Of a stretch of DNA of 64,000 bases, positions 36,673-51,850 are shown piece after piece. Both the position numbers and the translations under genes were made by a program. The notes under the pieces are model-generated. The model was not told the origin of the DNA. It saw nothing but the letters and a program-made list of their open reading frames with translations, and ran no database searches. How positions within the stretch are numbered: the first letter of the stretch is position 1; every line of letters begins with the position of its first letter. Source of the stretch: Magicicada septendecula (taxonomy: Eukaryota > Arthropoda > Insecta > Hemiptera > Cicadidae); assembly GCA_034769895.1 (NCBI GenBank), contig CM068370.1:50105454-50169453 (forward strand). The letters run 5' to 3'.

Positions 36673-37442
36673 GTCACCTATGAAGGTATGTATCAACTAA
36701 ATAACTATTTTCATTTCGTTGATAAAAGTATTTATGTTTACAACTAAACGTACTAGCTTCAGTTTTTAACTGAAACTAGTAACAATGAAATAACAATGAA
36801 AATGTAGATAAAGAAAATGATTATGATATTGATTATAATTATAATAATTGGAAGCTTGTTTCAAATATATTATACTACATAGAAATGTTTATACACGCAC
36901 TCATGCGCGCACGCGTGTGCACGTACGCGCACCCACCCACGCAGGCATATTATATATATATATATATATATAATTTGTGATGTTTTCAATTTGTTTCTTC
37001 TGCAAGTAGTATAATTTCGTATATTCTTTTTAACACCTGACGCACGTTTCACTGAAAAATATCAGTATCATCAGAGGTTTCTAAGTAAATTAATAACAAT
37101 CGAAATAATTCTATTAATATAAAATTAACGAATAATAAAAAATGATATATATATATATATATAATATCGACTCCTTTACGACTTAATTTTACATCTTGTG
37201 CCATTTTGTCAATGTTATATGTGGACAGACTTGCTTACTTTTCTATTAAATGTAGAAATAAATTTTACCATTATTTTTTGCCGCAAACCATTTAATCTTG
37301 TTGTTTAATCCTTTTTCTATATGAATAGCTCATTACAATTATTGTTAATATTTCGTGTAAACAGCAGAGAGATGCTAAGTAGGACATTGTCTCAGGTAAG
37401 ATTGCATGGTAAATCAAGACTCGCGCGTATTTCTTCCACCAG
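36567..37442 (+). repeat. Right arm of the inverted repeat
   Basis: It begins within the transposase coding end and continues through its 3' flank, matching the left arm in inverse orientation to the CCACCAG at 37436-37442. Beyond that, both flanks keep only scattered similarity. It includes (TA)n tracts near 36951-36972 and 37145-37162, and the short outward frame at 37321 with CAGGTAAGA. Confidence 0.95.
37035..37078 (-). ncRNA. Hammerhead-ribozyme-like motif, right arm
   Basis: Mirror copy of the left-arm motif: minus-strand CTGATGA at 37074-37068 and GAAA at 37050-37047, with the same stems and the same extra base. It reads outward-in relative to the transposase, opposite to the left copy. 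Confidence 0.4.
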
Positions 37443-37702
37443 GCTACGTCACAGCGAAGCAACCAATGGGAGCGTAATTGGCCGGAGTGGCCTACCTTGT
37501 ATTCTAGTTACATTGGCATGCATCTTCAACGTGAGGTGCCTGGCCACAGAGTATGAATAAATATACAGAGTGCGTGGTTACATGTCTGTCAAAAAAAAAT
37601 CAAATACATATAAGACATACCCACATACAATATATTATATTCTTCATTTGTACTATATTCACCTGTCAGATGTATTATACTTATTCTTATTATAATATTA
37701 TC

Positions 37703-37838
37703 TAAATATCACTATTGTTTAACGACTCGGAACACTAAGTTTTTTATAAGTAAAGTTTTTTATAACACTAACAACACTAAGTTTTTTATACTTATAAAAA
37801 ACTTAGTGTTCCGAGTCGTCAAACAATAGTGATATTTA
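37703..37838. repeat. 48-bp inverted repeat made of Penelope tail sequence
   Basis: 37703-37750 and 37791-37838 are reverse complements with one mismatch. Both contain the CTTAGTGTTCCGAGTCGT sequence of the Penelope tail. The spacer repeats parts of the same sequence. The structure would form a strong hairpin and suggests a head-to-head or rearranged tail. Confidence 0.9.
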
Positions 37839-37883
37839 GTTAAGTAGCGGACACGTCATGGACAACGAAATCCAAGAATATAA
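37791..37883 (+). mobile_element. Isolated Penelope-like 3' tail
   Basis: It matches the tail at 43340-43432 almost base for base, up to the shared end ACGAAATCCAAGAAT. No coding part is attached, so it is a severely truncated insertion. Confidence 0.85.
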
Positions 37884-38046
37884 TATTATATTAGGCCTAT
37901 ATAATATTATATCTGAGAGAATAATTAGGTAAATGAACAAATGAAGGATATATGTTACTGTTTTAACAAGTACGAGACATTCAAAAGGACATTTATAAAT
38001 CTGCAGCTTAGTGTTAATAAACATATTATATAATAAACATCTTACC

Positions 38047-38388
38047 TCATTGCCAACACCCGATTTTTGTTTTGCATCTTCATCCTGTTTTTTATAGGAA
38101 TCATAGTGATCCATCAATTTTCTTGTTACAGTCATTACAATTGTATGGATCATAAACTCAATTTCAAATTTGCTGAAGTTTTTTACCATATTTACGATCT
38201 AAGAATTTTTGCCTGAAATATGAACGGTAGATATTACCAGTAAACAAACAATTGTTGTCTTGGGGAATAGTCAGCTGCAAAATGTAACTTCCGTCGCCGC
38301 GCGTGTACAATATTTCGGTGTCCGATGTGTACATCCAACTGTTTTCTTCACAAGTAACTAAATTCCAGCTTTTGGAGGTTATGTACAC
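38047..38388 (-). CDS. Possible exon(s) of an unidentified gene
   Basis: On the minus strand two overlapping frames are open: one reads CEENSWMYTSDTEILYTRG down to RQKFLDRKYG, the other MVKNFSKFEIEFMIH to KQKSGVGNE. The second ends at GAG followed by GTAAGATG, a good donor site, at about 38046. Acceptor-like ATTTCAG and ACTTCAG strings lie between the frames (near 38210 and 38180), so one or two short exons are conceivable. I do not recognise the protein. It may also be an unknown element's remnant. Confidence 0.25.
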
Positions 38389-38935
38389 AATGTAACTTAA
38401 ATAAAATTTACTTTGTTAGTGTACATTAAAAGGGTGTATTTATTGGAAGTACAGAAACTAGTTTACATTTATCGCACATAATTACTGTACAGAGACGATT
38501 TTGGGAGGTTGTGGCTACGTTTAACAATATAACTTAACCTTTTACATTTTTAAAATTAATTAGACTTAACAAACGTTTCCTTACTTAGTGTACATTCAAA
38601 GGCTGTATATAACATTAACGGCTGTATTTATTCGAAGTAAGTAATGCCAGCTTATGGAGGTTACATACGACAATGTAACTTAAATAAAATTTACTTTGTT
38701 CGTGTACATTAAAAGGGTGTATTTATTGGAAGTACAGAAATTAGTTTACATTTATCGCATATAATTACGGTACACACGATTTTGGGAGGTTGTGGCTACA
38801 TTTAATTATTTAACTTAACCTTTTAGATTTTTAAAATTAATTAGACTTAACAGACATTTCCTTAGTTAGTGTACATTCAAAGGCTGTATATAACATTAAA
38901 GGCTGTAGTTATTCAAAGTACCGGAATTAAAACGT
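38365..38935. repeat. Two tandem copies of a unit of about 282 bp
   Basis: CCAGCTT.TGGAGGTTA occurs at about 38365 and 38647. The following TGTAACTTAAATAAAATT, the AAAAGGGTGTATTTATTGG segment and the AAAGGCTGTATATAACATTA segment recur at the same spacing. Copies differ by several percent. Confidence 0.9.
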
Positions 38936-39685
38936 ACTTCCAATTTAGAACCTAGTACAATCTAATGTATAACCAAACAAGTACATTAAAATCCTTTTTT
39001 CAACATAATGCAATAAAAAGCAATGTGCAGTTTCTGTTAACATGCAAATGATTAAGTATTAATAATGGGTTACAGTGGAATTTAATGTTACTACGGTCTG
39101 AATTAATGCAAATAAAATTGGGAGATAAACATATTAAAGAATGCTTGTATATTACACACAAAATTATTACAGTACGGACCTTTGTTAATGAATAGAAACA
39201 AATGGGACTCTATACTTTAGTATGTACCAATAAAATTCACCTTTTTTCAAATACCAATATCTGTTTTTTTTCATACCCTTAAAAAAAAGGTCATTAACAA
39301 CATACATTATGAGAAAACGTGATTACAAATAACCAGCCATTAGTTACTTGTGAAGAAAATAGATATAACATTTACAAACATCAAATCTTCAATTCTCTCC
39401 CTATTTGTTTTATAAAAACTGAAGTTTCTACTGCAGATTTTAAGTCCACTAACAACTTAATTATACATCCTGTATCTTGTTGGGTAACATATATTAATAC
39501 ATCTGCTTCCTACTCATATGTGCAAACAATGTTTTTAATGTACGGTCCTAAAATCTTTATCAACACTTTATATCTTTAAGATTTAGACAAAGTCTAATGA
39601 GCAGCTTGGCCTAACCTGAATTTACATGACCTGGCTCAGAACAACTTTATTTTGGCAAATACAAAGATGAAGACTGGTTGCAATT

Positions 39686-39849
39686 TACTACCATAAATGC
39701 CTGGAATGCTATGCATTAAAGAATTTTAATTAACTTTATATGGGGAAAACTGGTTTACATACATTATTTCTGAAAATAATAATTCTGAAATGTAATCAGT
39801 ACTTATATCAAGTTAAGTGCAATAATTAAATTGATTCTTCAACTTGCAC
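39686..39849 (+). repeat. Direct repeat, copy 1 (about 165 bp)
   Basis: Matches 43479-43643 with few differences, starting around AAATGCCTGGAATGCTATGC. The two copies bracket the Penelope ORF. Confidence 0.9.
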
Positions 39850-40309
39850 GTTGCAAACTTAAGGTGCTAAGGCTTTACTTTATTTTTAATTTAACATCAA
39901 TTTATGTTCGGCAACGTTAAAAAGAACATGTTATGGCCTCTGAGAAAGTACACAGTGAGTGGAAGCTGGCTTAAATGAAGGTAAAAATTGTATCTAATAA
40001 TTAGTGTCCCATGAGGGCTGATTCTGATTGTACTACCCTCAAAACATAAAGAAAAGTCATTTTTAGAAAGATGTCTGTGTGTAGAATTTTGTCTATGGCG
40101 AATGATAACTCCCGCAAATTCAAATAATTTTTTGCATATTGTAGAGGACTCAAGGTCTGTTGATTTTGGTGAAGATCGGTTAAGGAGAAGGGGTAGTTTA
40201 CCTGCAACGTTTTGTTTTAACAAGAGTAAAGTACTTAATTTTGATAAATAAAGTATTCTGAAAAGGTCATAATAATCCACTGTAGAAAGGTAGATTTAAT
40301 ATCTATAAA

Positions 40310-40386
40310 TGAAACGGGGTAGGGGGAGGGGATAATTTTCTATAAATGAAAATGATAGGTGAAGGGGAGGGGATAATTTTTTATAT
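40310..40386. repeat. Short tandem repeat with G-rich core
   Basis: Two imperfect units each contain TATAAATGAAA and GGGGAGGGGATAATTTT. Confidence 0.8.
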
Positions 40387-40482
40387 GTGTACTACGTTAT
40401 CAGCAACACTGAAGTAGTTTGTTGATAAAATTCCTTCCCAAGCTGTTTGGCCGTGGTCCAATGTTTTCTGCAAAACCAGACG

Positions 40483-40513
40483 TTTCGGAAGTACCATCGA
40501 CTGCCATCATCAG
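40483..40513 (-). ncRNA. Weak hammerhead-like motif
   Basis: The minus strand has CTGATGA at 40513-40507 and GAAA at 40486-40483, with only GG/CC pairing visible for stem II. It is followed by CGTCTGG. Stems I and III are not convincing. Confidence 0.2.
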
Positions 40514-41577
40514 TGAAAATCGAGTGCGCTAACATGAGGTGGTATATGTTAGTGATCGCAATTCTGTGGTTGAGGCTGAAGATAGAAGTAGTTTCTGTAG
40601 AAATATTTCATTTCTAAAATGATTTCACATATAAATCTTAAAACATGGTAGTCATGTATGGTTCTCCATACCGATATTTTAATTATTTACATCAAATAGT
40701 ATTATTGTTTAATAAATGTTCTATCCAGATCAAATTATGTGTATACAGTTCTGGAAAAATTAGACAGGCATAATATTTTGTTTGTTTATTGTAAACTGTA
40801 TTATGTTTGGAAGTATCCCAAAGTAAATTTAACATTAGTCATGTCAATCAATGAGACCAGTCCAGTTTTTTAAGGCCAGGAGAATCCTTGAAATGTTTGC
40901 AGCAAAACTAGGTCATGATGGATCTAATCATCAAACTTCAGTTTCTGTGAAAAACTGGCAGATTTGAGTAGTCACTTGATAAAGGATGGTGTTGTAAAAG
41001 CAACAATTCTTTCAGAATTTTTTATAACCCTGTCAGTCTGCAAATAATATACTGTATTACAGTATACAAATGTAGTGTAATATCTTGGCACAATACTATA
41101 TGATAAATATGGATAAAAGGCTCATTTTCAATAGAAAGGATAGCTGGTGTGATCAGACATAACAAATTTGTTGTATTAGTTTTTTGAGAATTTATTCCTA
41201 TCAAACTGGAGTAAGCATATTTTCAAACCTTTATGGACGTGTGTCATGGAATTTACAGATTGCACCAAAAGAAACAGTTAAAATATATCTTTTCAATTAA
41301 ACAAAAATTAGACTTGTAATATGATTCGGTAATAGAGCAGGAACTAATCAGTTAACAGCTATTACAAAATGCCTTATTCCTTTTCCATGATGATCAGATT
41401 TTGCTATACACCTGCATAAATAAAAATTATTAAAATGCTTAACTCCCAACACAAAGTTGAACACATGACGAAAGTTCATCATGTCACATATTCTAGTAAC
41501 AAGGTAAGTTTTTGGAATACTGTTTTAGCTGAATTTATACACTAGGAGAACACTCAGCATTTAGTTCGTGTGTGTAA

Positions 41578-43287
41578 CTCTGGTTAATCAAAGTAATTAT
41601 CCCCACAGACAACCTACACAAAAAAGTACAAGACTTCATAGAACAGAACAACATCACAGAACTAAAACACGACCCCACCGACAGATACCAAAACTCAGTA
41701 AAACAAATAGTCAACAAAGCCAAACACATTATGACACATAAACAAAAGCCCTACATGAAACAAATCCGACCATCAGCACCTACACTCCAAGCGCTTCCCA
41801 AAATCCATAAAGAAGACATTCCGATCCGCCCCATTATCAACTACCGTAATGCCCCTGCACACAAACTGGCAAAATATCTAGACAAAATTATTAGACAACA
41901 CACACAAATAGACAACAACATTGCAGTAAAAAACAACACTGACCTAGTAACAAAAATAAAAGACATACACATCCCCCATAACGCCACATTAGCCTCCTTT
42001 GACATTAAAAACCTGTACACAAACATCCCCATCTCTGAAACAATCACCATCCTACAAAACAAACTCAAACAGAACAACACACCAGACGAACTTATCAATG
42101 AAATAACAGAAACTCTGAACATTATCACAAAACAAAACTACTTTACTTATAACAATAAATACTACACACAGAACGATGGCCTACCCATGGGCTCCCCCAT
42201 ATCCAGCATTCTAGCAGAAGTCTTCCTCCAACACTTAGAAAAAACAAAAATACTCACAAACAATGACAGACACTCACATAAAATACTATATTGGCACAGA
42301 TACGTTGATGACATTCTAATACTACACAGGGGAAACAAAAGACAATGTGAACAGTTACTAACGCACATAAACAAAATACATAAAAACATAACCTTCACTG
42401 CCGAATACGAACACAACAATACCATAAACTTCTTAGACCTCTCCATCACAAAACTAGAACACAGGCACAAATTCAGTATATACAGAAAACCAACTACAAC
42501 TGACACACTAATACACAACACCTCCAATCACCCAATACAACACAAACTAGCTGCTTTTAGAACCATGATACATAGACTCAACAACATCCCCTTAGATGAA
42601 ATAGACTACAAAGACGAACTAAACACGATAAAATATCTAGCAGAATCTAACGGTTATGACAGAACAATAGTCAGTAAACTCCTACACAAAACACAAAACA
42701 AACAACAGACAAAGACAGAAAACAACAAATTCATAACACTAACATACATCAACAAACAAACAGAAAAAATTGCCCACAAATTCAAAAAAGCAGGATACAG
42801 AATCGCTTACAAAACCACTAACAAAACAGAACACACACTATCAAAACGCATGCCCAAAGCACAAAACAAATTCGATCTACCCGGTGTATATAAACTAAAT
42901 TGTTCAAATTGCAGTAAATTCTACATAGGCCAGACAGGACGTAGCTTCAAACAGAGATACATTGAACACACAAAAGCACTCCACACCACTACAGAATCTA
43001 CCTTCGCAAACCACCTCATTGAAGCAAACCACACATATAAAAACATCGACAATAACATGAACATACTACACGTACACACAAAAGGCCGAAAACTAGACAC
43101 TCTAGAACAATTAGAAATATACAAACACACAAAAACAAATAAAAACGACATCCTAAACGAACAGACACAATTCAAATCGCACGCATTATTCGAACACATC
43201 TCACCACACACACACAGCTTCAATCTTTCGAAACACTATCTCCTCGCCAACAACAAGACGAGCAGCGCTACTAACGACAGCCTCTGA
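41578..43287 (+). CDS. Penelope-like element protein: RT plus GIY-YIG endonuclease
   Basis: The frame is open from 41578; the first ATG is 41731 (518 aa to 43287). The codons before that ATG read like Penelope protein (VIIPTDNLHKKVQDFIEQ), so the true start was upstream and the copy is 5'-truncated. Residues from the ATG show IRPIINYRNAP, LASFDIKNLYTNIP (catalytic Asp), DGLPMGSPISSILAE and YVDDILI (catalytic box). Past a linker comes GVYKLNCSNCSKFYIGQTG followed by RYIEH, the GIY-YIG nuclease of Penelope-like elements. The C-terminal helix has LEQLEIYKHTK. No internal stop is present. Codon use is strikingly A- and C-rich, giving Asn/Thr/His/Lys-rich protein. Confidence 0.93.
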   Translation, partial: LWLIKVIIPTDNLHKKVQDFIEQNNITELKHDPTDRYQNSVKQIVNKAKHIMTHKQKPYMKQIRPSAPTLQALPKIHKEDIPIRPIINYRNAPAHKLAKYLDKIIRQHTQIDNNIAVKNNTDLVTKIKDIHIPHNATLASFDIKNLYTNIPISETITILQNKLKQNNTPDELINEITETLNIITKQNYFTYNNKYYTQNDGLPMGSPISSILAEVFLQHLEKTKILTNNDRHSHKILYWHRYVDDILILHRGNKRQCEQLLTHINKIHKNITFTAEYEHNNTINFLDLSITKLEHRHKFSIYRKPTTTDTLIHNTSNHPIQHKLAAFRTMIHRLNNIPLDEIDYKDELNTIKYLAESNGYDRTIVSKLLHKTQNKQQTKTENNKFITLTYINKQTEKIAHKFKKAGYRIAYKTTNKTEHTLSKRMPKAQNKFDLPGVYKLNCSNCSKFYIGQTGRSFKQRYIEHTKALHTTTESTFANHLIEANHTYKNIDNNMNILHVHTKGRKLDTLEQLEIYKHTKTNKNDILNEQTQFKSHALFEHISPHTHSFNLSKHYLLANNKTSSATNDSL

Positions 43288-43330
43288 TGAAGCCTTCTAT
43301 AGGTGAAAGCCGGTTTAGGCTGTAAGGTAA
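43281..43330 (+). ncRNA. Hammerhead-like motif at the Penelope ORF stop
   Basis: CTGATGA at 43284-43290 overlaps the ORF's TGA stop (43285-43287), and GAAA follows at 43305-43308. GCCT pairs with AGGT as a possible stem II, again with one extra base after the core. CCT before the core could pair with AGG after TGTA. Hammerhead ribozymes are known in Penelope-like elements; this instance is not proven. Confidence 0.35.
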
Positions 43331-43339
43331 AACTTTACG

Positions 43340-43432
43340 TTTTTACTTATAAAAAACTTAGTGTTCCGAGTCGTCAATATTTAGTGATATTTAGTTAAGT
43401 AACGGACACGTCATGGACAACGAAATCCAAGA
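43340..43432 (+). repeat. Penelope-like 3' tail
   Basis: Shared with 37791-37883 and, inverted, with 27788-27880. All three end at CCAAGAAT and then diverge, which marks the element terminus. Confidence 0.85.
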
Positions 43433-43478
43433 ATCAAAGAGAATTATTTGTGTAAATTCAAATTTAGTAATACAAATC

Positions 43479-43643
43479 TACTACTGTAAATGCCTGGAAT
43501 GCTATGCATTAAAGAATTTTAATTAACTTTATATGGGGAAAACTGGTTTACATACATTATTTCTGAAAATAATAATCCTGAAATGTAATCAGTACTTATA
43601 TCAAGTTAAGTGCAATAATTAAATATATTCTTCAACTTGCACA
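43479..43643 (+). repeat. Direct repeat, copy 2 (about 165 bp)
   Basis: Second copy of 39686-39849, starting 46 bp after the Penelope terminus. Confidence 0.9.
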
Positions 43644-44419
43644 TTAATAGATCCCTTCTCCTTCACTTACCAGGCTCTAAACCATGAACTGTCCCAGTAG
43701 TGAATGCTACAATGAGATCTTTAGAGTCTGTATCACTTTCTTTTGAACTTCTAAATGCAGGATTTCTTGGAAATGTGTAGAGTGGGATCAGTGGAGTAAC
43801 TTGCGGAGGGGGGTTATCAGGGGATCAATTCCCCTCCAGAACTATTCGAAATTTCAGCAGAATTCCATAATTTCCTAAGTAGACCCATTTCTAAGCCAGT
43901 TTTGTTTGTACAAGTAATACTTATAAATAATTATAGAAATAAAAGTAATTACAATATTGTAACGTTATGTTTTCCTCTTACATAAAATAGGCCCCAACTT
44001 AAACCATTTCATGACCATGATACACGAAGAACAAAATACTAAGTCATTAACTAAACTGTATACTATAAATATTGTCTGAGGTAATAAAAAGAGATAAGAA
44101 TAATGTAATGAAACTGATAAGAACATTATCAATAAGAAGATTTTACTCCAGTAAACTGCATTAAAAATTGTTAAAAAAGATAAAACCTATACTCCATACT
44201 GCAGTAATAAACTGGATACTCAATAAAGAAAATTATTAATTCAATAATTAGTTTCTAAGTACTTATATAATGAAATCAAATTTTATTTATGGATATGAAT
44301 AGAATAATGTAAATCAAAAAGAGTATTACAAAAATGTAATAATAAAACAACAATAAAGCTAAATGTAAGCCTACAAGTAAGGTTATGTAACATTATAATG
44401 TTTTAAACAACAGAAATTA
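43644..44419. other. AT-rich spacer, no gene
   Basis: No coding signal. TGTAACGTTATG at about 43956 resembles the start of the giant LTR at 14302. It could be the true left edge of the next LTR, but only the last 146 bp of that LTR recur at 51705, so this is unproven. Confidence 0.4.
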
Positions 44420-44559
44420 AGTTGAAAACAACTAGACTCACGTATTTATTTCAGATAACCTAATTTCTGTTCTCCAAATAAACGCTTACACGAACTCTGG
44501 GTTAACCTTGGTATAAAAATGGTAAGTAATTAAAAGTTAAATAGTAAAGATTATCTCAA
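44420..44559 (+). repeat. Left terminal repeat (LTR or its 3' part)
   Basis: It starts AGTTGAAAACAACTAGACTC and ends ATTATCTCAA, with a TATAAAAA box near 44513. It is identical to 51711-51850 except one C/A difference seen near 44441. The shared sequence extends six more bases upstream (AAATTA). If the LTR is longer than 140 bp on the left, the right copy is truncated. Confidence 0.75.
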
Positions 44560-44577
44560 TGGCGCCCGAACAGGGAC
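44560..44577 (+). promoter_or_regulatory. Primer binding site, full tRNA-Lys3 type
   Basis: TGGCGCCCGAACAGGGAC is the classical 18-nt sequence complementary to the 3' end of tRNA-Lys(UUU), the same primer used by lentiviruses. It abuts the terminal repeat without spacer. Confidence 0.9.
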
Positions 44578-44791
44578 GTTTGCATAGAAATTTATTTTAT
44601 GTAACGTGGGCCGGTTTCGGATAACGGAAGGGGTGTTTGAAGTAAATAGATAAAAACCTTTCAGTTACGTCTGAATAGACGCAGGTTATGTATGCTTAAG
44701 TGAGTGATAAAATAAATTTTTGAGTTAAGTGTAAGATTTTGTATATGTAAGTTAAGAAAATCGTTTAACTGAAAATAAGTAAATTTAAAAG

Positions 44792-46370
44792 ATGGAAGAA
44801 AATAAATGTAAAATGAAAATGAAAATCAATGTAATTGACGTAACTGGCGTTAATGAGTCAGCTGTCATGAGTGGGCTTGAAATTCATTCAACCCCGAATG
44901 TAGTTCTAGACAGTAAATTAGATGAGTCAAATATTATAGATAACTTGGGAATTCAGTTATCCCCAATTTTAACTAGTAAAAATAAGAAACCTGATGACGT
45001 TATAATGAGTGAAATAAAAGCAGAAACAACTCCCGTGGTTACAAAAATAAAAGGAAAAGAATGGTCAATGAACAATATAATGAATTTTATGAGTAAACGC
45101 TTTGATAATAATGATGAAACGTTTAATGAGTTAAGGGATGACATAAATAATATTGACAAAAAATTTGATAAACGTTTGTATGATATGAAACAACAAAGTG
45201 TTAAATTTGAAGATAATATTAATAAGCGTCTGAATGCTATAGACGAACATTTTAGTACTTGGGAGAAACAAATACAAGACGATGTAAATGACATCAGAAA
45301 AAGAAAGGAGAGTAACAGAAATACAGGCAAGTTTAACAAGAATATAAACAATGGAATAACAGAGAACAAGGTGAGTAATGTGGTCAAAATAAGTGGTGAC
45401 GACACACATCTTGACCACATTTAATGGTCAAGATACATTTAATGGGCAGATAATTACAAATAATATTGATGGTAGTTTAAGTGCAAATAAAGTAGTAGTT
45501 GAAAAGGTAAGTGAGAATAATGGTGACATAAATAAAAATGGGGTGTTAGAGAGTAAAGTGGTGAATAATAATAGTGGCAATGAAGTTTTAGTGGAAAGAG
45601 AAAGTAGTGTTGAGATAGCGGTTGATGAGATTCAGAGAGAGTGTGAAGAGAGGTTAGGTTGGCAATGGGCAAATTTTCCCCGTGGTATAAGTGAGTAAAG
45701 ACTCCACTAGTGATTTACGAGGACAAAGTTTCTTCCAGTAGTTATGTGAGAGACGAAGTGTCTCTAAGTAGGTCCCCTGTGTATCATGAGTTCCCTGGAA
45801 AAGCCAGGACGTGTTATGATAACGTTGTGTTGCCCTTTGTGTGGATTGAGAGAGATAAAGGAAAATGGGGTTGTGTAAGTGATTTTGAGAGAGTGAGAGA
45901 GATAGAATTATTCACGTTGAGAGAGAGAGAGGTGGTGTTATTTGATGTTATTAGATGTTATGAAGAATTATTAAAGAGGATAAATATTGAGAGAATTAGT
46001 AATATTGTAGACTTACCTTGGGGAGTAATGAGTACAGAAATAAATGAAAATAGTATTATGGAGAAAAAGCACTTACCTTGGAGTAGCACCAGTGTACTTG
46101 TAAGAGATGATTGTGGTGATGATATAACTTACCTGATTTTAACCAAAAATACTAAGCGAGACTGGACCAAAAATACCAATGTAGAGTTTTTATGAAAGAA
46201 TATATAGTAATCCTGGGGATTATTATGTGGGTGTAATGGAACAATGGGAAAAATCGAATAGTTGCTATATTGATAGTGACAAGATGAAAATAATTAAAAG
46301 TGAATGGTGTTATAAAAACATAAGATTGCTGTTTGATGATGGGGGGTAAACATTTGCTACTAATGAACAT
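44792..46370 (+). pseudogene. Gag-like protein of unknown family, in shifted frames
   Basis: First frame 44792-45424 (210 aa): an acidic N-terminus, then a coiled-coil region with repeated FDKRL/NKRL units and KRFDNNDETFNEL. A second frame overlaps from 45393 to 45698 (Asn/Val/Glu-rich, ending ERLGWQWANFPRGISE). A third runs 45710-46195 (161 aa) with CYDNVVLPFVWIERD, LFTLREREVVLF and DLPWGVMST. A one-base shift then lets similar protein continue to about 46346 (YYVGVMEQWEKS...). Frames in series with short gaps suggest one gene broken by small indels. No zinc knuckle is visible. The position behind the primer site is the only reason to call it gag. Confidence 0.5.
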
Positions 46371-51243
<4,873 letters not shown>

Positions 51244-51487
51244 AAAGTTACATAAAGAATAAAAGCATTGGTTTGCGTTAATTAAATTTAAGATATAACT
51301 AATATAAATTGTATTTTCCATGTGTGTTGTCCTTCTTACTATGTGAATTGATATAACTTCTTATAAAAGAAGTGTAACTTTCTGAAGAACCAATATGTTG
51401 TATTATGATTAAATAGTAACACGTGTAGAAGAGGGAGAAAAAAAAGTTGTTTTGATAGTTCATCTTTTTTCACAGCACTAAATTAAT

Positions 51488-51662
51488 ATAGATTATTAAA
51501 CTTTCACTTGTGAAACTTACTTTGTTTCCTCCCGTACGCGTTTCGGCGTGATGTGCGCCTTCATCAGCAGTGTGAGAGCCTGTCTCACAGGCACACATCA
51601 TGCCGAAATGCGTACGGGAGGAAACAAAATAAATTTCACAAGTGAAAGTTTAATAATCTATG
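51488..51662. repeat. Palindromic repeat (MITE-like or foldback) with hammerhead-like arm
   Basis: Arms of about 70 bp are inverted copies: CTTTCACTTGTGAAA and CCTCCCGTACGCGTTTCGGC on the left, their complements on the right with a few changes. The loop contains a second small hairpin (GTGAG...CTCAC near 51572-51588). The minus strand of the left arm has CTGATGA (51567-51561), a GGCG/CGCC stem and GAAA (51544-51541). It lies just upstream of the right terminal repeat of the gag-only element. Confidence 0.9.
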
Positions 51663-51710
51663 TGAGTTAAATATCAATTTATTTTGAATATGATAAATAA
51701 AACTAAATTA

Positions 51711-51850
51711 AGTTGAAAACAACTAGACTCAAGTATTTATTTCAGATAACCTAATTTCTGTTCTCCAAATAAACGCTTACACGAACTCTGGGTTAACCTT
51801 GGTATAAAAATGGTAAGTAATTAAAAGTTAAATAGTAAAGATTATCTCAA
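51711..51850 (+). repeat. Right terminal repeat of the gag-only element
   Basis: Copy of 44420-44559, ending at ATTATCTCAA, after which the sequence (TGTAGAGATG) differs from the primer site, as expected for a 3' LTR end. Confidence 0.8.

Larger units (their letters stand above)
38936..41577. other. AT-rich region without a supported gene
   Basis: Short open frames (39319-39579 plus, 39897-40280 minus) show no recognisable motif. The stretch TTAGTTACTTGTGAAGAAAA at about 39340 also occurs, in inverse orientation, near 38345. Other content is listed separately: a direct repeat, a GGGGAGGGG tandem repeat and a hammerhead-like motif. Confidence 0.5.
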
